Source: Candolleomyces eurysporus | Lineage: Eukaryota; Basidiomycota; Agaricomycetes; Agaricales; Psathyrellaceae | Length of the DNA stretch: 39,422 nucleotides | Direction of reading: 5' to 3' | Assembly (NCBI GenBank): GCA_027579435.1 | Contig: JANBPK010000040.1 | Span: forward strand, 1-39,422 | In this document: piece after piece, positions 10,363-21,600 of the stretch | Layout of the letters: each line of letters starts with the position of its first letter | Numbering within the stretch: the first letter of the stretch is position 1 | Made by a program: the position numbers and the translations under genes | Notes under the pieces: generated by a model | What the model saw: only the letters and a program-made list of their open reading frames with translations | Told to the model about the DNA's origin: nothing | Databases searched by the model: none

Positions 10363-13134
10363 ATGAACGTCTCGAATCGCGATGGCCGCCCAGGGCCCAC
10401 AAGGGGTCATTGGTCCACAGCATCGTCTAGACAAGGCAATTTGTCGTTAAACGACCCAAGACAGCCTGTACCTCGACCGACATCTACTAGAGCGGAGAGA
10501 GTGAGCAGCCTCCCTACAGCAAGTATCACGCTTCTTCTTACCTCCCCATACTAGCTGCTACAAGAGTACCAAATCCAGCAAAACAACCATGTCGCAGGTG
10601 CAGGAGGTCTTCGTTCCACGAACGACCCCCTCAGCCACCTCGCAGAGATCTCAAGACGACTCGGTGCGAAACGGTTCTCGTCACTGCGAATGGCACCATC
10701 GTGTTTACACCTGGTTCAGGTGCCAACTCTGGGATGATCAGAGGACCCCTGCGTGCCCAATTCCAGCAACCAGCTCGAATGCCCCCGCCAAACGATCGGA
10801 ACGTCCGGGGCGGACAAGGTGCACTCGGATTCGTCCAACCACCTCATCCAAGGAACGTCGAAGAGAACCCTGTCACGTTCGCAACCAAGTCAGCAGCCAA
10901 GATCATATTTCCATGGCAAGAACAGGATGACTTGCGCCAGATTCGGGTCCGCTCGAATAAGCGGAACAGAGAGGCGGGCGGGCTCGGGGAGGATGAAGAG
11001 CCTGTCCGGAGGCTTGCTCGGATGAGTATTGCAACTGGTCGAAAGGCTGGTGCGGCCCCGCGGCAAGCCAAAGTCCATGAAGCTGCTGTCAAGAGGCCTG
11101 CGAAATCCTACCTTGCGCCTGGCCTTTCCTTGAAAAAGGAAGGAGAAAGTGCTTCAGACACCGACAGTGAAGAATCTGAAATGGATGTCGACGATAACCG
11201 CCCGAGACATGCAAACACTCAGCTCGGAACGAAGCGCGTTGTGAGCAAGAAGATGCCTGTAGCCAAAAAGTTTGTTCAGTATCTGTTGTGCTCCATATCA
11301 AAGGTGCTAACTGTGACTTTAGGACAATACCTCAGAGATCCGCAAGGAAAATTCAAGAACAACTTGTTCTCACTGATAGCGAGAGCGAGCAGTCTAGTTC
11401 CTCAGGTAGTGACACTGAAAGTGCGGCCCAGTCTGAACAGGCATCGACAGAGGAGGACAGTTTTCCGATCAAGGTAGAAGAGGAGGACCGTCCCAGGCCA
11501 TTCGGTCCTGCAGAACTCATTGATCTCGAAACACCTCCCCAAATCTCTATTTCTCTGCCACAGCTGGTCTCTCGTGTGTCCCAAAGCCCTGCCGAGTCCG
11601 ATGATGACGATTGGGGTTCATCCACTAAAAATATCGTACCGCTATCCGCACAGGCACCCTTGCCAGTAGAACTGGTTTCGACACTCGAGAAGCTCACCTA
11701 TTCGTCTGCGCGTTTACACAGAACAAATCGGCTACCCTTCCTGGTCCGGAACTTACGCCGGGGCTTTCTTCAACGGTGTAAGGCTCTTGGAATACCGGTG
11801 GCGCGAGAAACGGAAGATATAGCTTTTCATGTGCACTACGAACACATAGCCGTTAATGTTCGCTACGAGATCACACTACGCCAATGGGATTGTCCTTTGT
11901 GCGCTCTACATCCTTCCTTTCCAAATCGACAGATATTGGAGAAGCATCTCGCTTGGGACCATGAAGAATTTCTCGTCAAATGGCGACGCAGTCAGGCAAA
12001 CTCGGTAGATCGCGTCTTTCACTTGAAACAAGAGTTTGAGCTGATACCTCTTTGCTGCAGCTGACGTTGAGAATTCTGATTCGTGAAATTGACGAGCAAG
12101 TCGCAATGGAAAGCGCTGAAAATGTTCCCCTTCCTCCGTTACCCCAACCTACGGGAAAACGGAGGGACACCTTATTCCCTTACGTCGCACTTTCTCCTTC
12201 GCCCTCTTCTCAACGATACCCATCTGCAGGACCCAGCAGTCTCCCACCTGCTTCCCCAACCCCCAAAACCAGCGCATCTCCCGATCCGTTTCCGTCCTCC
12301 GAGTCCTCCATGCTGTCCAGCAAGGCAAAAGGGAAGCAACGCATGATGTCTCTCACCCCAGCTCTATCTACCACGACAGATTCTCGCTTTACATCCTCTT
12401 CTGCCAGAGGCGTATCGACTACCGCGACTTCCACCTCCACCACCCGAGTGTCAACGACGACCGCGAGTACCGCAAGTACCGCAAGGATGCCTGCTACTCA
12501 GTTTGTAGGTCCCGACGGGACACGTTATCCGACTCCACCACCTCCAGAGAATCCATTAGGCCCGTCCGCCCGATCCCCTTACCTTCCTGCGAAACCAGAT
12601 TATCCAGGCGGCCACGAAGTTCATTACTCTTGCCGACCTGGGGGTCCTACTCTCTACGACCTGCTTAACACGCTTCCAATGGAGCCATTCGGTGTATTGG
12701 ATTGGGCTGTGTTAGATAGGGAGGAGGAGATTTTCGAGAGCGATGAAGTGAAGGACGAATACAAGGTGATGCACGCCCTATGGGGGCGCTGGATTCTTCT
12801 CAACAGGTGAATAACCTCTCTGCCATCGAAATTGTCGCGCTGACACTGAATTTATCTTGGGGCTTAGAACCAAGTTCATTGCAAATTACCGGAAAGGTGT
12901 GAAAGCGTTTGTTGATGACTACTGGAAGATCATCCATCGGGCAGCCGGATGGGATGCGCTTCGTTACTGGCTTCTTGTGCGTTACATTCGCATCCGTGTC
13001 ATGAACAGCAAGACTGACGTCTTTCGCATCCATAGCTCCTCCTAGCCAATCGATTCCTCACTGCGAACGAGGTAGCGCAAACCTTGAAATACTACGAGTC
13101 CTTGACAGGGATGGATTTCTGGTACAACTCATGA
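10363..13134 (+). CDS. SUZ12-like Polycomb protein (C2H2 plus VEFS box)
   Basis: A likely Polycomb Repressive Complex 2 scaffold subunit. The C-terminus reads as a VEFS box: KVMHALWGRWILLNR, KFIANYRKGVKAFVDDYW, HRAAGWDALRYWLLLLLAN, NEVAQTLKYYESLTGMD. About 250 residues earlier, near residue 460, a single zinc finger (WDCPLCALHPSF, EKHLAWDH) follows the family order of finger then VEFS. Between and before them lie acidic and Ser/Pro/Thr-rich disordered stretches. Exons: 10363-10500, 10555-10590, 10635-11278, 11323-12004, 12061-12806, 12868-12976, 13036-13134, giving about 817 aa. The 3' five exons are secure. Intron 2 is ambiguous: 10591-10634 or 10598-10647 both keep the frame, and the start codon is a best guess. 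It converges with DBF4, with 97 bp between stops. Confidence 0.78.
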
Positions 13135-13231
13135 GTTGATCAGAATTGGAATGCATATCCACCTCTACTTCAATCCTTGTCGAATCTGGCACGAGAGAGG
13201 GGTAACATGTACGAGTGTTATACAAGTGGTG

Positions 13232-15246
13232 TCAATGTTTGATACAGGTATCGAAGAGAAGAGTCTGTTGCAGGGTCGTAGTCAAGATATTATGGCAATT
13301 ATGGACTGTCCTCCGGGAACATAAGTATGGAGGAACCACTCGACATCTATAGGACGATGAGAACGTCAAATCAGCGGGGAAAGAAGTTCGACGCACCACA
13401 CCGCTGCATCTGAGGCGGCAGCACTCTATTCGTTTCTGTTCCTCCAAATAAACATCTTCTAGAGAACGTCGCTGTACACGAGACAGAACTTCATCCAACT
13501 GCAGGAAATTGTCACTGTCTTGCGCAAAGCGTCTATGTCTCGAAGACATGACATGCTAAAGCATGCGTCAGCACCATGTCCGACATATAATCATGGGGAG
13601 CTAACCGTCTTAAAGTCTTCGAACTTCTGTCGACAACATTCACAATAACCAGGTTTACTTCCCTCTTCTCGCTTGGGCTGCTTAAAGGACATGCTCTTAG
13701 CTTTCTTCAACAACCCTTGCCGATTGGGAACCGTTAGCGGAGGATCCATAGTACCAAATTTCTTTTCAGGCTTCTTCTCCGATTTACTTGAAGCTGGTTT
13801 CTTCGAAGTGAGGATTTGCCGCTTCATAGCAAGATCAAACGCTGCAGGTAGCTGCGAATACCGCAGGCCGCTGGCAGTCGATGTCGTCCCGGTTGTCGAG
13901 GTAAGCGTAACGCTGTTTCCCGAGGCGGCCATGTGTGGAGCTCCGGAAACAAGGAAACCAGATGCGTTTGCAGAATCCAAGACATCGCCGTCAGCGTCGA
14001 GATCAACTTCTGGGGATTCAACTGTCTTGCGTTTCATGTTGTTCAAAGACACAGACCGACGAAGATCTGGAGCCCCTTTGGCAGCAGGAAAACGTAGGCG
14101 CGGTGTCTTCGTCTTGCTTAGTTGGGCCAACTTCTCCTGTCTTTCGGCTTGGCGACCCTCTTGATTTTTCTTCTGTTGTGCACGCTCCCATCTCTGCTTT
14201 TCCTTTTCGTCGAAAGGGATGAATGGGCCGCGAGCGTGAGGATGGCAGTGAAGAACAGGCCATGGGGTCTTTTTATCCTTGGGCGGGGAATACTCGTGTG
14301 CAGCGATAGTGGCTACCTCGCCACGCATGTCCTCCACTAGAACGAAAAAGCTGCCTTTACTGAAGTAACGGTAGTCATAACGCTTCTGCGTCGGATCGCG
14401 GTCTCCAGCGCCATAGTACTTCTCCTTAGAAAGGAGACGCTCCAGTTTCTGGGTCGGAAGGGCCTGGGTCTTGGGGACGACTGCGTTGACTGACGTTGAA
14501 TCGAGACATCGGCACAGAACGCTGTCAAGCTTGGCCGCATTCCAGATCTTGATCCCATACGAGTTTGCCTTTGCGACGACATCGTTATTCCGAGTGGTAT
14601 CTTCGATGCTCCTGTATTTTCAGAAAAATTGGTCAGCAGGTAAAGATAGGGGCGGGAGATTGAGTCTCACTTGGACTTGAGCTGGATGGGGCTCCTCGAT
14701 GGATGTACGGCCTTTGAGCCTTTAGCGTTTGGCCGGTTTTCCTTGGCTGAGCCCGCCGAAGGAACAGGCTTGTCGGTTATGAGATGGGTAATCTGCTTTG
14801 AGAAGAACTCCTCGACTTGCTAGTGGCAACGTCAGTGCCGAAAGCTCTCTGAGCAGAAAGGTGAGACATACTCCTCCCAGCTGCTCGACCCGGCCTTTGA
14901 GGAGATTGATCTGCGACGTTTTCATGGATATGTTCTCGGTGTCGAAATAGAACGTCCATGAGGGAAACGCCCTTGTGTACTTGTCCTTGAACTCCTGTTT
15001 CTGCTGCTCGCGTTCCAGGCGTTCCCTCTTTGCCTCCTTCTCTTTCTGCAGCGCTGATGCTGAGATGGCGGTGGATGCCCTGGCCTTCTTCGCTGTGCTG
15101 CTGTTCTCTGTCGGCTCAGGCGAACGCGGTCGCTTGAAGGACGCTGACGACGGATGCCGTTGGGTAGATTTTTGAGGATGATTCGCAGAGGCCTGGAGCG
15201 ACTTGAGGCTGAGAGCCCTCCTGACTGAGGTCGAAGTCGTGGCCAT
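13232..15246 (-). CDS. DBF4: Dbf4/Dfp1 regulatory subunit of the Cdc7 kinase
   Basis: Activates Cdc7 (DDK), which phosphorylates Mcm2-7 to fire replication origins and acts in checkpoint response. The 617-aa product has the BRCT-like motif N region (AFPSWTFYFDTENI, LLKGRVEQLGGQVEEFFS, THLITDKP; about residues 85-150). A middle segment (YDYRYFSKGSFFVLVEDMRG, then PWPVLHCHPHARGPFIPFDE) lies in the motif M position. The DBF4 zinc finger follows (GYCECCRQKFEDFKTHVMSS, then RHRRFA; CCHH), then LDEVLSRVQRR. Exons: 15246-14872, 14819-14671, 14611-13606, 13555-13232. The intron inside the zinc finger joins FKT to HVMSSRH exactly. The final ~60 residues look unstructured and could change if one more intron was missed. 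Divergent from ATG5 (183 bp). Confidence 0.9.
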
Positions 15247-15429
15247 GGCGGGCTGCTGGGGAGGAGGGGACCCGGGCGGGGGGAGGAGGAGCGGTCAGTG
15301 ATGGGCTGGTTGATTGTTTGACCAGCGCGCACCGCGTGCATCAGGGGTGTAGGGTCGCGATCACGTGGAGTTACTGTCACACCTGCTGTGGTCACGATTT
15401 ATCGCAGGAGGTCACTCTGATCCTCCCCA
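15247..15429. promoter_or_regulatory. Divergent promoter, DBF4 / ATG5
   Basis: 183 bp between the two start codons. It is GC-rich near DBF4 with C/G runs (GGAGGGGACCCGGGCGGGG) and contains GGTGTAGGGTCGCGATCACG with a CACGTG-like ATCACGTGGA element near 15360. No TATA box is evident. Regulation cannot be inferred beyond shared use. Confidence 0.4.
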
Positions 15430-16676
15430 ATGTCAGCATATGGAACCACTCGCCAGCCAGGTGGCGGGCCCCCACCCAAGGATAAGATTACCGACTACCA
15501 CACCGCCCTCTTCCGTCGTCTAGCATGGGAGGGCACTGTCCCCGTCGAAATTCGGGTCGATCCAAAGGAGCTTCCAGCCAATTCCGATCGTGGTCTCGAG
15601 TGCTACTACCTTCAAGCTCCACGAGTCACTTATCTGCCTCTCCTAATGGCGGAAATAAGGCGATTTCTCATGGATGTCGTCTTTGATGAGGCTGCTGCAT
15701 CTTCCCTCAAGGAAGAGGACTGGTGGTTTGAGACCGAAGAGGGTGCAATCGCTAAATGGTATGTACAGCTATTGATCCACTTCATATCCCGTTTCTCAAG
15801 TGTCTCCTGCCTAGGCATTGGCCTCTAGGGCTTATATATGACAACCACACTATATCCATGTCCGTCAAGGGCCCGCCTCCTACACCTAACGCAACCGCCA
15901 CCCCGCTGCGGCTCATTCTTCATCTTGCATCTCCTCCGACCGAAAAGTTGATGCTGTCCCCGAGTCAGGAGGCTTGTAAGCAAGCTTTCATGGGCCAACT
16001 CAAAGAGGCAGACTTTATTCGATGGGGGAGCACAAAGCGTGTAACAGGTTTGAGAAAGTTGGAGCAAGACGGTATTTGGGAGGGTATCAAGGATCGTGAG
16101 TTCTTCAAGTTTCCACCTATCTAATCTGCCGCCGAGTCTAACTTTTGCCAGATAATTTTGACGACTACTGGAAAGTAGCGTCCAAGGTCACACCTTCCGC
16201 TGCTGCTTCCAATGCACCCTCTCCAGGTTCTTCTGCTCACACTCGCCCTCCATCCAACGATGCTCCGTCCACCTTCGATCGTGACGGCGCTTACAGTGTT
16301 CGATCGGTACCGGTTCGAATATATCTTCCAGATGGTCCGATTCTGCAGGAGGTCGTACCGCCACTTCTGGACGATGGTGGGTGTCTTCATTCTCATTGAG
16401 TTCCTTAAAATCTGAGAACTTCAATTCGCAGGATCTCCAAATACACTCTATCATTTCCTTTCCACTCACCTTTCCATGCTATTCCCTCCACGACCGCCTG
16501 CCCCACCTCCTTCCCGTGCTAAACCTAATCCCCAACCCCCAGCCGTCCCTCAATTGGCATACGCGATGATCCAAGGGGTTATCGCTCCACAAGAGGCTGA
16601 GATGGCCTGGCTTGGAGTATGTATGGCTGGCGCAGATGGTTGGCTGAGCATTTGCGTTGGCATAAACCGAGGTTGA
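15430..16676 (+). CDS. ATG5: Autophagy protein 5
   Basis: Atg5 is conjugated to Atg12; the conjugate acts as the E3-like enzyme that lipidates Atg8 on autophagosome precursors. The 359-aa product has the first ubiquitin-like part (LAWEGTVPVEIRV, YYLQAPRVTYLPLLMAEIRR), the HWPLGLIYD block, the helical part with QLKEADFIRWGSTKRVTGL and GIWEGIKDHNFDDYWKV, and the second ubiquitin-like part (VPVRIYLPDGPILQEVVPPL to MAGADGWLSICVGI). By position relative to yeast and human Atg5, Lys184 in GSTKR is the likely Atg12 acceptor (inference). Exons: 15430-15758, 15815-16095, 16152-16376, 16432-16676; all three introns are 55-56 nt. It converges with SPC34. Confidence 0.95.
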
Positions 16677-16814
16677 TGAATCTGCTTTTATATGACGAAT
16701 TCCTCCCATGACGGTATACCCTCATGCACTGTAGCGTTCTAATTATACATCTCTGGTGCGGTACTTATGAATACAAATGGTAAAAAGTACATTGAAGAAG
16801 GGATGCAGACACAA

Positions 16815-18537
16815 TCAGCAATCAAACTTGGCAAGTTGCTCACCACCAGACCTATCAATCCTGATCATTCGTTTACCGACGCACGCGTAAATAATTCGAT
16901 TCGGAGTGACACCCAGAGCCACGGGTATACTTGATTTCTTCGCGGTAATGATATCCTTCAATTTGTTGAGGGACATCGTGCGACCAGGAGCTGACAATAG
17001 CTCGATAAGGAGGAATGCTGTAAGAACCTCTTGGGCGCCTGGCGTTTGGGATGTTGCGGTCGTGACGGATGAATGGGACGGTGACTCGGCAGATGGTGTC
17101 TGCGCACTCAAAGTTCTGAGGCACGCACTGAAAATGAAAATATTAGTATGTAATGGTACGGCAGAAGGAGATGATCAACTAACATGACTTCTTTCCCAGA
17201 CCCCGGCCTCTTCGCCTGAGCTAGCGACAACAGATCGCCGTAAACTGAAGCGATCTTGGTCTGCCAAGCGAAATCAGTATTTCATGATACGAGGCTCAAG
17301 AGTGTATTTAATTACCGTTATCTTTTCAACTTCTGTGGATACGCGTATACCCGACCTTGGTGTTTGACTGACCTGCTCCTCCACCGCCAGAGGTGGCTCC
17401 TTAGGAGGGGTTGGAGGTGACACACTTTCCATTGGTTGAATTGGCTCTGGAGTAGGGTCCGGTTTATCCGGGGAGGGTGGAGTAATCACGGGTTCCGGAG
17501 GAGGAGGAGGAGAAGGAGGAGAAGGGTCGGAATGCGCGAAATTGAGAGACGGGGTCGCCATCCCAGTCAACACATCCTTCTCTGGAGAGGGCATTGAGAA
17601 AGAGGCGTCGTTGAGGCCATTGAAGTCAACCTCTTCATCTACCAAGAGATTTGAGGAGAATTTGAGCGTTCGTGAAGCTTCGCCCGGTGTTCCCCAGAAC
17701 TTGTCTTCAAACGGCGAAGTTGGAGGAGGTTGCTTCTGAGTCTGTCCAGCCGCTGGCTTCGGTTGACGCGTCTTTTGAGACTGTAGTTGCTTTTTCTGAA
17801 GGAAAGCGTTAGCATGCTGAAGGACCTGGAGACTAGGCGGACCTTTTCGTTCAATTCTTCAAGCCGAGAATGCAAGTTGCGGATCGCCTCTTCTTCCGAT
17901 TTGAGGCCTGCTTTGGGGGCTATGGGAGGGGCTGATTGACCGGTCTAAACGCTGGTGAGTTCAAACATGAAGGCTGAGAAACAACGCTGCGTGCGGACCT
18001 GTTGTTGATCCTTCTCCCGCTCTTTCAGCTCAGCCTCGAGCTGGGCGATGTTGCTACGCGCCAGCTGCAGTCGATTTATGATATCGGACAGCTGTTTGGT
18101 GGCCCGAGGCATTGGCCTGAATTTATTGCTAGGGCGGATAATGAGTAGGATGGAAATCAGGGACCAGACGCGACTCACTATGTACGCAAGAACTTGAGAG
18201 CGGCTTCTGTGTAGACTTCGGGAGGCACCTCCGCCGCTCTCTCCTCACGACGGGCAGGGTTCTTCTTGAGAGGAGTGGCACCAACGAAGTCGACGCGTTT
18301 GAGCTGTCTTTCGTGGGGATCGTTGGCGCCTGCGGACTTGATGAGGGTGAAGAGGCCTAGCTCGGTGGCTTCGACGTCGCGAATAAGGTCCCCGATCTCT
18401 GCATAGAGGACGGCATGGGTAAATGGACTCTGAGAACGGGTAGAGGACGCGGTGGGGGCTATCTGGGAGGCGACAGCNTTTATGGAGCGCGTCCTGTGGG
18501 CGAGGGAGTCGATCTGGTCGGAGAGAAGGGCAGCCAT
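16815..18537 (-). CDS. SPC34: DASH complex subunit Spc34 (probable), long C-terminal extension
   Basis: A probable subunit of the DASH/Dam1 ring that couples kinetochores to microtubules. The N-terminal part matches the family pattern: SPFTHAVLYAEIGDLIRDVE, ATELGLFTLI, and PPEVYTEAALKFLRTYNKF, followed by a coiled coil (QLSDIINRLQLARSNIAQLE) and a second one (NLHSRLEELNEKVKKQLQ). The product is 486 aa, longer than yeast Spc34 (about 295 aa). The extra part is a Pro/Ser-rich linker and a C-terminal folded-looking segment (QEVLTAFLLIELLSAPGR, LKDIITAKK, GVTPNRIIYACVGKRM). Exons: 18537-18179, 18128-17999, 17944-17843, 17795-17316, 17260-17184, 17127-16815. Unlike most Ns here, the N at 18478 must be counted to keep the frame. 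Start codon 78 bp from DCK1. Confidence 0.65.
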
Positions 18538-18615
18538 TGTCGGCTTTGATGGCGGCTCATCAACATTTTCTCGCTGCTGATTGCTGTGCCTGGCTTCCTC
18601 TGCTCCTCCTCCCAC
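18538..18615. promoter_or_regulatory. Shared divergent promoter, SPC34 / DCK1
   Basis: Only 78 bp separate the start codons, the tightest divergent pair in the window. It contains no TATA box. The region must hold both transcription start zones or the 5' UTRs overlap. Confidence 0.45.
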
Positions 18616-21600
18616 ATGTGGGAGCCTCTCCCCCTCATCGTCTACGGCTACGCCGTCCACCCCCTCTCTCCATCCCGCAGGGAGACCAAGTTTTCTGCCC
18701 GCAATCGCCTCTCCACAGTTACCGAAGCCTCCGCCGATGAACATGGCCTCACCAATGTTGTCACTCTCGAGGTCGGCGACGAAGTCTATGCTTTTGAGAA
18801 GTATACACCCTCGAACAGAGAGGACGTTGAAGGGATCTGGTACAGGGGGTGCGTCGCCGTGTAACGTCTGAGACTCCTTCGTCCACTAATCCAAGCATAC
18901 AGCTATGTCGTCTGCACAACTAGGCGTCCCCCTGTCACCTGGTCATTGGCCTCCGACGGCTCTCTACCAAGGCCACCAGTCGAATCAGAAGAACCCCAGC
19001 AGGTCTTCATTGGAATCTTCCCCGCCTCCCATATCTATGTCCGCGACGAACTCCCTGATGCAGAGGGCAGGCTCCCCGAGCTGGCAAGGTCCCTGAATGG
19101 AGGCAGCACCTCTAGCAGCTATGCTGGAAGCTATAATAGCTATGGGCGCAACAGCCCCGCAGACTTGTATGCTGCGTGGAATCGGGACAAAGCAAGTATG
19201 GGCATGGACACCCTGAAGGAGGAGGAAGAGGAGGATTTCCATGGCGGTCGCACTTCATTTCGTCTCGGCCCTCCACCAGAACAAGCTCACTCCTCCAGAG
19301 CTGGCCCTCGCGTATATTCTACCAGCATCCGATCCTCTTCCCCCACAGAATCGCAGGCTCTCAAGTTGGCACCACCGCGACCATCACTAAAATCCGGAGA
19401 CGACACCGCGTCGGGTTTCCAACAACCTATCATCGACGAAATCTCTTCTGCGTTGCGCGAATGGCACAATCTCATGTTCCAGTACCTTGCCCGCAGAGAT
19501 TACCAACTTTTCCATACCGTCAAGGAACAAATCGAGGCCCTTCATCTCGGTCGAAGACAACTCTTAGCAAATACTCTCAGCGCAGAGGAAACAGTCAATA
19601 TGCGCCGTGACTGTGTCACCAAGCTGGTCGTTGGTAACCTTGTACAGAGTCTGGATGTCATTGTGCGACATCCGACTTGGGGTGGCCTGGTCACAGTCGA
19701 CCTTGAAGGAGGAGCGGACCGTAGCTGGATAAGCGCCGTCAGAATGTATGCCATGCAGGCATCTCTCGCATATCTCGACATCAGCCAGGAAGACATCAAG
19801 CTAAGAAAATTTCGACATAGTGTCGACCACACTCCCAACGGGTTGCCCACACCAGCGCACTCGGCCTTTCCCAACGTCATTCCCCATCGGAAATCTCGCT
19901 CTCAAGCAACAATAGGGCCCTCCGAATCTTCCAAACTCACAACTACCCCCTTCTATCATGTATTCCTGGACTTGAGCGCCTTCTATGCGTCGCTCTGCTC
20001 CCCTGGAGAAACCGCCGAACTTTATTTCTCGCTGTGGGCAAAGCCTAAAAGCCAGTTTCTCACAGAGGACTTCTGCGCTATTCTCAATCACAATGGTGTT
20101 CTCGCCCGCGACCCTACAAGCCGGATACGCACGCTTTTCACCGACCTGTCGGCGGCAGATGTTCAGGAGCCGATATACCTTGTATGTCGCATCATCAGGA
20201 ATGGCGCACTCAAGATTGGAAGCGACGTCAGCTCCGGGATACCGTCGAACGGGCGGAGAGGATCTGAGTCCATATCTCGGTCAGAAAGCTTCTCCCCCAT
20301 AACAACTGACGCTTACTGGGCAGAGAGTGGGAGCCCTGTATCTGCACCAGGAGGTTCTCGTCCCTTCAGTTCAGAAGGGCAATTTCGACGACCCTTTGGA
20401 TGTGCTGTCATCCAACTCAAAGAGCTAGCAAAATTACTCGCAGACGACGTGGACTCCACCTCTTTGAGAGAATACTCTGTTCCGATCTACGTACCGACAA
20501 ACGAAACATCCTTCTCTACGATCCATCAAAGCATCATCCATGGCACCACAAAAGAATATGAAAAGTCTTCGCGGTACGTTTCTATTGCAACTTTTCACTT
20601 GTTCATACTCAAACTCTTGGTAGGGCCGAGAATCTTACGGTATCGTTCAAGTGCTTCAGGGGAAACCTCAAAACCATCCTGCGAGAAAACACCACCCTCC
20701 TACAAGATATCCCTCACACACTTCGACTCGGGTTCGTTGATGTCGTTTTCCCTGGGGAGACGCGTAATGAGCTTTACATCAAACTGTGGTGCGGCGAATT
20801 TCCAGTATCACATTCAGGATCCGGTAGACTCAGTGTCGCGAATTTTGCTCGAGCACAAATCGGACCAGGCGGGAACAACGTTCAGATCACCGTCGAGGTT
20901 CGGGATAGAGACGGGCGTACCGTGGAAAACGTCATTTCTCAGGGCAGCGGAGAACTTCCCGTCACTCAGTTCCATTCGATCATTTTCCAACGTTGCAGTG
21001 AACCGACTTTTGGTGAACTCATCAAACTTCTGCTTCCTTTCGAAGGCAGACCCCAATGGCATCTATTCTTCACCTTCCGTAACCGCTCTTCCCGGTCCAG
21101 CAAAGGAGTTCTCGACGCTGGCGATAAACCCTACGGCTTTGCTTTCCAGCCGCTGTTCACCGACTCGAACACGTTCCTTAAAGATGGAAGTCACACCCTC
21201 ATCATATATCGAGCTGATAAGCTCAATGTTCTTACCCCGGATACCTACCTAAGCTCTCCCTTCCGCTTGTTGGCTGGCCAGAAAATCGACCAGGTATCCA
21301 TTCACTCCGAAATGCAGCGCCTCGCCCCACCTTTGCGTGACACATTGACCATCAGATCATCCCTGTGTTCCACACGCTTCACGCACAACCCTATTCTCCT
21401 GCAATTATTCAATTGGGAACACCTTGGTGAAGATATCCTTTCTCAGATCATGGCGCAATTTCCTTTCATCAGCGAGATCGAGATTGTCAAGTACCTTCGC
21501 GATATATTCGACTCACTCTTTGGTATCCTGGTCTCCTCTACCAACCAATCCGGTCAGCTTGACCTTGCCGTGTTCAATGCCCTGGTATCCGTTCTCTTAA

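Noticed and set aside
18538..18740. Open frame upstream of and overlapping the DCK1 start (LPLLLLPHVGAS...)
   Set aside because: Not in the DCK1 frame and reads antisense to SPC34; the MWEPLP start fits the family.
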